64,000 nucleotides of DNA, from NCBI GenBank assembly GCA_963580285.1, contig OY757015.1, forward strand, positions 149,294,082 through 149,358,081, given 5' to 3'. The notes below the pieces were generated by a model, which was given only the letters and a program-made list of their open reading frames with translations, was not told where the DNA came from and searched no databases. This document shows positions 22,301 through 34,300 of the stretch, piece by piece. Both the position numbers and the translations under genes were made by a program. This DNA is from Lucinisca nassula. Its lineage: Eukaryota; Mollusca; Bivalvia; Lucinida; Lucinidae. Position 1 is the first letter of the stretch, and the number at the start of each line of letters is the position of its first letter.

Positions 22301-25300
22301 TCCATGCAAAAAATTTTGACCTGTGACCTTGACCTTGACCTTTGACCTACTTAAAATTAAAAAAATAACATTTTGGTCATAACTTTTGAACTGTTTGAGA
22401 TAGAGCCTTCATATTTTGCATGTAGGTTTCTTTTGACAAGAGCTTTACATTCACACAAAAAATTTTTACCTGTGACCTTGACCTTTGACCCACATAAAAG
22501 AAATAGTTAACATTGGTCATAAATTTTGAACCGTTTGAGATACAGCCTTCATATTTAGCATGTAGGTTCCTTGTGACAAACGCTTTACATTCATGCAAAC
22601 ATTTTGACCTGTGACCTTGACCCTTGACCCACATAAAAGAAAAAGTTAACATTGGTCATAACTTTTGAACCGTTTGAGATACAGCCTTCATATTTGGCAT
22701 GTAAGTTTCTTGTGTCAAAGGCTTCCCACACAAATAAAAATCTTGAACTGTGAGCAACTGTAAATAAAAAATGACCATGCAGGGCCTGACAAATCCAAAA
22801 ATTTTCCACTTGCCCACCGGGCAAGTAAAATATTTTTGCACTTGCCCAGCTCAAAATCCTACTTGCCCAGGATTTTGGAACTCAAAGTGGGGTTGGATGT
22901 GGAGGGGGGGGGGGGGGGGATAATGGTGACGATGATGACGACCAACATTTATAAATATAATCCAAGGTTTCTGTCAAGTTTCAAGCACAACCACTTTCCA
23001 TTAGGGTCTAGTTATTTCATGTAAGTGTTTATTTCCCTTTGGTGTCTCTGATGGGAGCTCAGGGTTAATTGTATCGATTCCTGATCATTGCATTCACTTC
23101 TATTTATTTCCCTCTGTGCGGTAATACGGTAGAAAATACTGTTGTTGTCACAGCCAATAACGGTACCTTTCAAGTTATTTGCTGACATAATACCTTTTGT
23201 TGTCACAGCCAATAAGGTACCTTTCAAGTTAATTGCTGACATAATATCTTAACCGATTAGCAATTTAACCCTTATCTTGCTGTTCACGGCAACCTCTATC
23301 TTTGCAAACAGTGTAGATCCAGATCAGATGGCTTCTGAAGAAGCCATCTGATCAGGATCTACACAGTTTGGCATTCAGTTTATGAATTTGTAGTAATAAA
23401 TTACATCAAGTAATTTGATTGGTCGATAGACAGAAATGGGTGTGGCTTAAATGAATATTCAGCAAGAGAAGGGTTAAGATACAGTTATATAAACTCATTT
23501 AGCTTGACACGCACGATAAACACGAGCTGCAGCCGATATAGATCTACTCAAAAGATCAAAAGTGTCAGGGCAGCGAGATAAAAGATTAAAAGAATGCAGT
23601 TTATTTAGCTTGGATTTAACCCTTTACCACTCAGATACGTATATTCCCGACTCGATCCATTACCACTCAGACCCGTATATTTACGACTTTATCGATTAAC
23701 GTACAGATACGTATATCCCCGTGTGTCGCCATTTGAACAAATACGTGTTTGCCCGTGTCTCAAAATCAATCGCGTTATTTTTACCTTTTTCCTAAATATA
23801 AAAACGCCGGATGTTTATTAATGTTAAGTTTGGTCTTTTGCCAACAATATTTGCGAAAAAAACAAATATGTTTCTATACAAAGTTTTTGTGTAATTTACA
23901 ACCAAACACACCAGGGGTTTCTTCTACTGAATCACGATGACCTTGCCTGACCGGAATGGAAAATTACTGGGTTGAGTTACTGAATGACGCAATATTTGTG
24001 TGTTGGTCGCGCATGATTTGCATGATTTAGGTAAAGACAATTAGCGCTGTATAATCAGTTAGATTCAAGGGATTTATGGTTCAAGATAATTAGTTAATTG
24101 GGGATTATGATACCCTAGGAATGTTTATACAGCGGATGCCACCCGCAGCGTGCCGAGCTTTGAGCCGCAATAAATTACGTAACAGTACCCAAAAGTGTAC
24201 CCAGGTGTTCATCGGAAGGGCAATAAAACCCACAGATGGGTAGAAGGCCTTTCATTGGTCAATAGTTTCAGCCCCTTTAATGAATATTAATTTCTAAAAA
24301 AAAAAATATGCGACGTCTGATCAGGGTCTCACCGCCGACACGTTAACAGACAAACAGATGCAATTATTAAGCGGCACCTGATCAGGGCTTCAGGTTTTTG
24401 GACCTTATAATGCTACGGCACCCGGATCAGACCCTCCACAATTATTGCCGCGACGTCTGATTCAGCTCCAACCGCCGACGGTTCATTTTATTTTATTTTC
24501 CGCGACCGAATAGGTTTGGAGGATATAGCGACCGTCCAAATGTCCGTCCGTCCGTAGACACAACAGACAGATGCAAACAATGCAGACTCGGATCAGACGC
24601 CATACTATTATTGAACGGCGTCTGATGAGGGTCAGCATGTTTGTAGAAGGCATCTGAGACGGAGCAGATCCGGACAAGACGCTGCGCAACGGTTATGCGG
24701 CGTCTGATCAGGGTCTTATCGGCGACGGTGGTGTTTTTTATCCCTAGTCTAAACAGGTTCGGAACCTGGCGTCCGTATATTCGCCCGTTCGTAGACACAA
24801 AATTATGAGTGACAAGACGCTGCGCAACGGTTATGCGGCGTCTGATCAGGGTCTTATCGGCGACGGTGGTGTTTTTTATCCCTAGTCTGAACAGGTTCGG
24901 AGCCTGGCGTCCGTTCAAACGTCCGTCCGTAGACGCAATAGACATATGAAAACAATGCAGATCCGGATCAGATGTACAATTATTAAACGGCGTCTGATGA
25001 TGGTCTACATGTATGTAGACGGTATCTGAGATGGCGCAGACCCGGACAAGACGTTGCGCAACGACGCGGCGTCTGATCAGGGTCTTATCGCCAACGGTGG
25101 TGTTTTTTTTAACCCTAGTATGAACAGGTTCGGGGGATATAGCGATCAGCGTGGCGTCATTCACCCAACCGTCTGTATAACAAAAGACAGAACACAAAGG
25201 TGCAAACAGTGCAGATTTGAATCGGACGCCATACAATTATTATACGGCGTCTGGATAGGGTCTACAAGTTTGTAGACGGAATATACGATGGCACAGACCC

Positions 25301-28300
25301 AGACCAGACGCTGTACAATGATCATGCGGCGTCTGATCATGGTCTGACCCCCGCCGGTGCGTTTTATTTTTATCCCCTGACCAAATAGGTTCGGGGATAT
25401 AACTATCAGCCTGGCGTTCGTCCGTCCGTCCGTCCGCAAACAAAATTATGAGTCTGGCGTCCGTTCACATGTCCGTCCGTTCGTCCGTAGACACAACAGA
25501 CAGATGCAAGCAATGCAGATAAGAATCAGACCTGTACAATTATTAAACGGCGTCTGATGGGGGTCTACAGGTTTGTAGACGGCATAGTGATCGGCGCAGA
25601 CCCGGACAAGACGCTACACAACGATAATGCGGCGTCTGATCAGGGACTAATTGCCGACGGTGGTGTTTTTATCCCTAGTCTGAACATGTTCGGGGGATAT
25701 AGCGATCAGCCTGGCGTCATCCACTCAACCGTCTGTATAACAATAGACAGAACACAAAGGTGCAAACAGTGCAGATTTGAATCAGACGCCATACAATGAT
25801 TATAAGGCGTCTGGATAGGGTCTACAGGTTTGAAGATGGCATATGCGACGACACAGACCATGCGACGTCTGATCATGGTCTGACCGCCGCCGGTGCGTTT
25901 TATTTTTTATCCCCTGACCAAATAGGTTCGGGGATATAACTATCAGCCTGGCATCCGTCCGTCCGCGAACAAAATTGAGTCTGGCGTCCGTTCACATGTC
26001 CGTCCGTCCGTAGACACAACAGACAGATGCAAGCAATGCAGATTCGAATCAGACTTTAAAAATTATTAAACGGCGTCTGATGAGGGTCTACAGGTTTGTA
26101 GACGGCATATGGGTCGGCGCAGACCCGGCCAAGACGCTGCACAAAGGTAATGCGGCGTCTGATCAGGGACTCATTGCCGACGGTGGTGTTTTTATCCCTA
26201 GTCTGAACATGTTCGGGGGATATAGCGATCAGCCTGGCATCATCCACCCGTCTGTGTGTATAACTATAGACAGAATACAAAGGTGCAAACAGCGCAGTTC
26301 GGGATCAGAGCCCAGAAAATTATTATAAGGCGTCCGATCAGGGTCTACAGGATTGTAGACGGCACAGACCCAGACCAGTAGCTATCAACCTGACGTCATC
26401 CACCCGTTAGTCTGTATGACAATAGACAGAACACAAAGGTGCAAACAGTGCAGATCGGGATCAGAGCCCAGACAAATATTATAAGGCGTCTGATCAGGGT
26501 CTACAGGGTTGTAGACAGCACATGCGATAGCACAGACCCAGACCAGACGCTGTACAATGACCATGCGCATCAGATGTCATTGCACCTCAGTGTTGGGTAA
26601 AAGTCCCACCAAATTGGAAGCAATATCTCCAAAATGTCCTAAATAGTGTTGATGGGGATGTTATACCTCTAATCAAACAAATCTTATTTATAAAAAAAAA
26701 AAAAAATACAGAGACGGCTCTTTGGGGTGAGCTGGCTATGGGGTGGTTGATACATTTATTCAAAAAAAAAAAGGTAAAGTTGGGGATGGGGGTTCAAAAA
26801 AGGATAGATAGGCTGTAATAGTTATTTTAATCTTATGCAAAAGCACTGATTTTTTCATAAACAAAACACACCCATGTGTCATAGCACATTCTTTAATTTC
26901 TCCAAAATGGCTACTTTTCCATTGAAAACTTTTATATTTTTCTTATTTATACTCAGAACATAGGTCGTGGGTGCCGATTGAGGCAGTTCTAACGAGTACC
27001 CACAACCTTGGTCTTGGTGCAGAAATAAGTAAAATAATGTATACCGGGTTCAGATAGATGTTCATTTCACAGACTTATGAACATGATCTTATTTCTGCAT
27101 AAAAAGTATGTTATGGAAACTTGTTGGAAGACCCTCAGTGACATGCCCTAATGATTACCTACAAATGCGTTTTTGTGCGGAAATAAGAAAAATAATACGT
27201 GGATACCCCCTCTTTTCTGGGGCTATGGTGGTTAAAAATACTTTCTCTGACCAACCCAAAACAGAAATTTTTGCTAAAGAAAATATTTTGCTTACTTTGA
27301 CACTTCATATTTTCAAAACGCAAAGAGAAACTATAATAAATTTAGTACCATTGGAAAGAAAATTTAATTTCCTAGAAACTTTACATTTACATAAATATTG
27401 TCAAATGTACAGAAAATACTAAAATAATCATTTTTGTAACATAAGGGTGAAAATCACACAAAAATGCCAATATCTCTGTTCAGATAAGACTGTCAGGTAT
27501 GGACTATTGGTTATTGATTTACCTATATCAGTGTTCTGTTAAGATGCTGTATTGGATAATTTTCTGAGTGGTAAAGGGTTAATGATCCAACCAGAAGACG
27601 AGAACCCACTCTATCACAAACGAACCCAAACGTTCACACCCACCCTACAAGCAAGTCCAATGCGATCATCATTTTCGCCATCCAAATCATCGTCCACAAA
27701 CCACCACTCCCATTTTTCTGCACGCGATCGGTAAATGACGTCATCCGACCCCAGCAACACTGCACGTGTTTAACGTCATTGTTTTATTTTAATGGGGCCT
27801 ATCTCTTTCATAAAAAATGTTTGGAACCGGTAAAAATATTTTCTCGATAGCTAAACGGTTGTGGATAGAGGCGGGACTAATCCGCGGTTACCAACATTAA
27901 AACATTCGACTTTTTTCCGCCAGCGTCTGCTATTTGGCGCCAAAACATAACCAGTCACGAGATAGTAGAATAGTCCGTTTTTACTACCGTAAGATGTAGC
28001 AAATCGTCTTAGGAGCAATAAATCATTTTCACATTGAGTGTGGATTAAATTTTATGGCAGGGTTAAACGCAAATTAGAGACAATCTTATTTTCACACCTT
28101 GTCAAGCTTATCGATAGCGCTGGCGGTACACACTACACCAGAAATGAAAGACACGCACCGCCGGGCAATCATGTTTAATTGGTAATTATATGACAGGGAT
28201 TAAATAGTGTCATAATTGAACCGTTATAAAAACATAGATGGTTTTGTCTCTGAATTGCCGACAAAGCAGGAATTATTGTGATTTACTTACTGGTCTAGTT

Positions 28301-31300
28301 TTACTGTATTTAAGGACTCAAAAGACTTGATTGTAGACGATTTTTTGCACTTGCCCGACCGGGCGTCGAAAGGTCAAAGTGCACCTGCCCGGCGCGATTT
28401 CAGACTTGTCCCGGGCGGCCGGGCAATGGATTTGTCAGCCCCTGCCATGCCCGGGGACATGTTCGTGTTTCACAAACACATCTTGTTCTTGCATATCTTT
28501 CATTTCTGAGCATGGATTTTTAACCGTCTTACACATTGTGATGACAATGGTGTGATATTTAGGGACATTACATAACATGCTGTGATGTCAAACTTAACGA
28601 TGCCACATGTGAAGTCGTATTCAACCAGTGCATATCAAATATGTCAGAATATTCCATTTTTACCAAGTCCCTTGGGAAGAACACCAGGGTAAGATCAAAG
28701 TTTCTATCCCAGGCTAAACCCACAGATTTTCAAGAACGATACTTTTCTGCAAGATTGTCTAAGAACTGGAATATTAGTATCTTACATGAGTTTTAGGGAT
28801 GGATAGAAAAATGCGTCCTGTGGATCACTGTTTGGCAACTTCTGACAAGGTTTGCCGAGTGATACCAGACTGTGATTCCAAGCAACAGACTATTCTATAT
28901 TCTCCTCCACAGCCACTGTAGATTCTTTTACTTGCATACTTTTCACTTCTTAGCATGAAATTTTAAAAATATAGTCACTTCAGATGCTTACGTCTGCCAG
29001 TTTATGATAACATTATTTCACCTTCAGGGATGTAATTAAGTTCAGTGACATCAACCATTTTGACAGTATATGACAGTGTACATAATGTCCTATACAACCA
29101 TTGCACATCAAACATGTGAGAATTTTCTTCCTACCCCAGGTAGGATAAGCTGGGTAAGACGAGTTTCTGAACCAGGATAAAATCCAGGATTTCCTTATCT
29201 GATATGCAAGAACTTCATGTAATATCTTTGTAAAAGGATAAAAGTTTTTTTGAGACATGGAATCATGAAATATAAGCACTATTAATACAATGCTTCCGTT
29301 TGATCTTAACCCTTGTCCTGCTGAGCCTGGATATGCCTTACTTTCCAAACAATGTAGATCCTGATCAGATGGCTTCTGGTGAAGCCATCTGATCAGGATC
29401 TACATTGTTTGCCGTTCAGATTCTGAATTTGTTGCAATAATTTGCATCAAATAATCTGATTGGTTGATAATCAGTAGTGGGTGTGGCATATTTAAATATT
29501 CAGCATGTCATGGGTTAATAATTTTATTTTTGATGTGATTTTTTCGACCAGGCTGCTGTGTGTCGATGTAGTCAACCACTGTCAGGATTCAGCGCCAGAT
29601 GTGTAGAAGACGAACAAATGTTACATGCAATTCTCAAAGCTAACCCTAAGTCCAGTTTTATGTATGTTGTCGATACAAGACCCAAAGTAAGTACACCATC
29701 AGAATCTGAATTGCTACTGGAGACACGTAAAATGACATTCATTTACCAGGAAGCTCTTAACTTTCGTTCACCACAAGCTCTTTATAAACTATTACTGATG
29801 TCCAAAATTAGTACACCCCTGTGGTTCAAACCTTGCTCGGGTCACATGTGAGACGCCAAGTTCTGCAACAGAAGGTCAGGTGGTTTTTCTCCGGGTACTC
29901 TGGTTTTTGCCCACCTCTGATTAATGGTCAGCTCAAAATAAGTGAAACAATCTGTAAAGGGCCGTAAAACCAAATTCAAAATAAAACCAAGGTTAGTACA
30001 CCCCATCATCTCTTTAACACTTTTATGAATATCCAAAGTTAATATACCTCTTTTTAACACTGTTGTTACACTAGTGTTATATCCAAGCAAAATTGTATAG
30101 ATTATATAGAAAAATGACCATTTAAGGTCATTTTTCTCTATGATCTGTACATATTTGGGATCCAAAAACTGTGTTGTAATGAACTGTGTTATATATAGAG
30201 GATCTTACATGAGTGTTCATGTATTATTGAATTTATTAAACGAGTTGATGAAAAGGGATAAAATGCGAGGCTGTGCCGAGCATTTTATCCCTTTTCCTCA
30301 ACGAGGAATGCAAGATTCTATTTATCATATGACAATTAAAAGGCATTTTATTCATGTTTGTTTACAAAAATGTCAATATTCAGCTGTTAGTAAAAGCGAC
30401 GTCGTTAAGGACGCCGTACATGTAACGTTACGGGACGTATATAGCTAATTTGCATATCTAATCCACTAGTGGATTATCGAAAATAATACATGGCGTTATT
30501 ACACTCTCAGACGCGACGTCATATGATAAAAAGAGGTTTAGGTGTATTGTAATAACTACAGTGGTCTGTAAATGAAAAACAGATAAAAGTTTTCATGTTC
30601 AGTACAACATTGTGAATTTTGTGAATAATACACTTATCCTTTATCCTGCTGAACATGACAACCCCTACATTTTCAATTAGTGTTGATCCAAATCAGGTGG
30701 CTTCAGAAGAAGCCATCTGATTAGGATCTACACTGTTTGTCATGGTGTTTGTGAATCAAACTAACGCATTATATCAAGTAATTTGATTGGCTAATAGCTG
30801 GCCATGGGTGTGGCTAAATAAATTTATTCAACAGGAAAAGGGTTAACCTCTTTATAACAGTGTTTGTTATTACACAGTTTTCGATATTACATGCTTAACA
30901 GATGGATCCCCAAAATGTGTAAATCACATAGAAAATGACTTAAAATGGTGATTTTCCTTAAGCCTGCTTTATTAAGCAGGGAGCAGTAAAGAAGTCCAGT
31001 TTTGTTCATCCAGCCATTCATCTGTTTTGTCTGTTTGTCAGTCCAACAACATTTGCATCAATCCAAATGTCCAAGTGGATTAGAGAGGTAGAGTACAAAT
31101 ATGGCACTCTTCTTGCTCAGATCAACAGAAAATGGTATTTGTCCTGCTCATAAATATTACAATGTTGATGGTATTTGTCCTGTTCATAACTTTCAAAATG
31201 CCAACATTTGTAGAGAGGTAGAACACAAACAAATATGGCTCTTCTTGCTCAGATCAGCAATGGAATTTGTTCTGCTCATTAATATTAAAAATAGAAATGG

Positions 31301-34300
31301 AATTTATCCTGCTCATAAAAATTAAAATGCCAACATTTGTAGAGATGTAGAGTACAGACAAATATGGCACTTTTCTTGCTCAGATCAGCAGAAAATAGTA
31401 TTTGTCCTGCACATAAATATTAAAATGCCAAAATTTGTTGAGAGATAGAGTACAAACAAATATGGCACTCTTCTTGCTCAGATCAGCAGAAAATGGCATT
31501 TGACCTGCTCATAAATATTAAAATCGAAAACGTAATTTGTCCTGCTCAAAAATATTAAACTGCCAATATTTGTTGACATTTTCATATTTATGAGCAGATC
31601 AAATTCCATACCCTGCTGAAATCAGCATGAAAATAGTTTAATACTCAAGCTCTTGTGTTCAGTAGCTTCTACCATGGTTGACTGTTCTGATTGCTGTGAA
31701 AAATTCTGAAAAAAAGCTGTAAACACAAAAATTCTGAAAAAAGCTGTAAACACCATTGCCATCACCATAGCAACAGCAAATTTTCTGGCAACTTGACTGT
31801 GAAGTGCTAAAAACATCTTGAGTTCAACAAACGTATTAGCAGTGGGAATATTCCAGGAAATAAAAACTCCCATTACATTGGTATTGTGCTGAAAATAAAA
31901 AAAAATCTGTTCTTTTTTCAACTAACTTTTTTGTGCAACTACCATAATTAAGCCTTAAAATATGTATTACAATAATAGCAGATTTGATTTTTGATTTTTA
32001 TGCCCCCGGAATCTAAGAGATTCGGGGGCATATAGTTTTTGGTCTGTCCCTCTGTTTGTCCGTTTGTCTGTTTGTCCGTTTGTCCGTCTGCAAAAACTTT
32101 AACATTGGGCATAACTTTTGAATGGTAATAGATAGAGCATTCATATTTCACATGTGTATACCTTATCACAAGACCTTTCCAGTGGTACCATAATTTTTGA
32201 TCTCGTGACCTTGAACTTGACCTTTGACCTATTTTTTTCAAAATTTTTAAAAACATTAACATTGGCGCTGTCCGGGGGCATCAGTGTTTCACAAACACAT
32301 CTTGTTTTCCCTAATTTTCATAGAAAATAAGTCTTCTGAATTGACAGCTTGGCAATCAATTCACATTAATTGACAAGCCCAATTTCCTTGGAAGACTAAA
32401 AAAAATATGTATGTCATCTTCTGTGAATTTTGCTTGGTACTCTAAGTGTTAAATGATTAAAGTTTAATTTTAAATTAACCCATTTTGTACTGGAAACCCC
32501 AAAATGGGTACCCTGGCAAACAGTGCAGGCCCAGATCAGACGCCGTAGAATGCAGCATCTGATCAGGGCCTTCACTGTTTGCATAATTTTCAGCCAATTT
32601 CCAAATAACTTTTGAGGAAAAACACAACCCGACAGCCCTAAATTTTGAAATGGGCTCCTGCCATATATAAGGTGGAAGATTCCATTTGGTACAAAAAGGG
32701 TTAACTAATGCCTTCGTTATCTTTGAATATCTGGGCCCAGTTGTTCAAAGCATTGTTAGCTTAACTAGCTCTTGCGGTCATATTCTTAACTGTTCTAGTA
32801 AGTACTTGTCTAATACAGTGTTATTTTTGCTGAAGAAAATGTGAGCAGCTTGTATTTGCAAAAGCTGCTCACATTTTTTTTTTCAGCAAAGTATTTATGT
32901 TTGCCACAATACATGATTATGTTTTGATGATATGTTAGCAAATGGCATTGCTAGTTTTGAACAACTGTCCCCCGGACCCAAATGGGTCTCCATGACCTAG
33001 TGGGTAAGAACTCTGGCGCTGAATCATTAGGTTTCTCAAGGCTGTGTTTGAGCCTTGTTCAGGTCACATATGAGATGCCAGGTTCTGCTATTGATAATCA
33101 GGTGGCTTTTCTTCCGTTACACCAGTTTTTGCTAGCCTCTGATTAATGAACAGCTCAAAATAAGTGAAATAATCTAGAAAGGGCCCCAAAACCAACCCAA
33201 AAAATAAATAAATAAAACCATGAGCCCAGATCTACCTTTTCTCCTTGACCTTATTACCCCTTGTGTAGAAGCCTCCGTGGTCGAGTGGTTACGCTACTCG
33301 CCTTGTAAACCAGGGGTCAGAGGTTTGATCCCGGGCTTCTCCAGACTTTCGGATGAGTCTTTAAACTGAGGTCCCGTCTCTGTATGACCTTAGCTGTTGG
33401 TTGGACGTAAAACTGAAACACTCACTCACTCACCCCTTGTGTATTTTATGAATTTTTGAAAAGATAACATTGCATGGAATTTCTATTGTTTCTAGATCAA
33501 TGCTATGGCAAACAAAGCAGCTGGTAAGGGGTATGAAAATGAGAATTTTTACTCCGATATCAAGTTCCAGTTCCTTGGTATAGAGAATATACATGTGATG
33601 AGAAGTAGTTTACAGAAGTTAATAGATGGTATGTATCATTGGAGGAATTTTGAACTGCTTAATAATAAATCTTTACCCTTCATCTGCCGAGAAAAACTAC
33701 ATCTGAAAATGTCGTCTGCTTATGTCGTCTGCAAACAGTGTGGACCCAGATCAGACTGCTCCTGATGAGACTGATCTGGGGCTGGCCTCGGTAGCTCAGT
33801 CGGATGCGCGTCTGACTGGTGATCAGGGGGACGCGGGTTCGATACCGGCCAGGGTCGGCAACATTCTTTCATGGAGATTGATCATGAAATCTTTTCTACG
33901 GTCATTCTCTCCCTTCCGCTAATTCAAGAAGGGCAGTTGTCAGTTTCGGCGAAAGAATGTGCACTGTACTGGTTAACCACTTACTGTAAGCCTGCCCAGG
34001 AAAAGGGTGGATAGGTAAACTGACCGGCTCAAAAATGACCTAAATAGTGTTGACTGGGCCGTTAAACTCCAATACAAACAAACAAACAAAGAGACTGATC
34101 TGTGTCCACACTGTTTGCAAAAAACTAATTTTAAAGTACTTGGCCGACAACAAAGCAGACGACAATTGTTGTCATTGGCATTTTATGGGTTAAGGGGTAT
34201 ACATAATCCTGATAACACACCCATGTGCTAATATGACATCTCATCTTTCGATCTAGTTTTTAGCTCACCGTCACGTAGTGACGAGGTGAGCTTTTGGGAT

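Larger units (their letters stand above)
23620..27578. mobile_element. Long TTAA element sharing family F termini, 3959 bp
   Basis: Perfect 15-bp ends CCCTTTACCACTCAG and CTGAGTGGTAAAGGG flanked by TTAA (23616-23619, 27579-27582). The left end extends as ATACGTATAT, which matches the inner side of the family F right end. The interior (palindrome array, a SINE tail, a family C hairpin) is unrelated to the 625-640-bp F copies. No transposase is recognised; the open frames at 23749-23940 and 27108-27422 have no family I can name. Confidence 0.82.
22780..28444. mobile_element. CAGGG-TIR DNA transposon, 5665 bp, non-autonomous, 5-bp TSD
   Basis: The terminal repeats CAGGGCCTGACAAATCCA and TGGATTTGTCAGCCCCTG agree at 17 of 18 positions. 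The 5-bp duplication CCATG flanks both sides (22775-22779, 28445-28449). Subterminal TTGCCCGG-type repeats occur near both ends. No transposase is recognisable inside. The termini recall hAT-type CAG ends, but a 5-bp TSD is unusual for hAT, so no superfamily is assigned. Confidence 0.82.
21696..28487 (+). mobile_element. Rolling-circle (HINE-like) element split by a 5.7-kb insertion
   Basis: The 5' hairpin ATGTCCCCG..CGGGGACAT is followed by a GTTT/GTCT microsatellite and about six tandem units of ~145 bp (landmark TTTGACCTGTGACCTTGAC). The family's 3' end, CCCGGGGACATG then hairpin GTGTTTCACAAACAC and ATCTTGTT, is found only at 28449-28487. The compact relative at 31999-32306 shows the same two ends 308 bp apart. 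The interruption is the element at 22780-28444. Confidence 0.82.

Noticed and set aside
21673..22854. Minus-strand frames sharing [17 protein letters not shown]
   Set aside because: Translation of the ~145-bp core of a rolling-circle element; no protein family.
24493..25236. 247-residue minus-strand open reading frame
   Set aside because: It lies wholly in the palindrome array; the peptide is a threefold repeat of the translated repeat unit ([12 protein letters not shown]) with no domain.
27108..27422. 104-residue frame as a transposase of the 3959-bp TTAA element
   Set aside because: No catalytic motif or recognisable domain; the sequence is AT-rich and low in complexity.
22780..28444. Assignment of the CAGGG-TIR element to hAT
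   Set aside because: The CAG start fits, but the duplication is 5 bp instead of 8 and no transposase is present.
33268..33340. tRNA gene (threonine-like)
   Set aside because: It is followed by a family-specific body and (CTCA)n tail and recurs at 41106 with a TSD; it is a SINE head.
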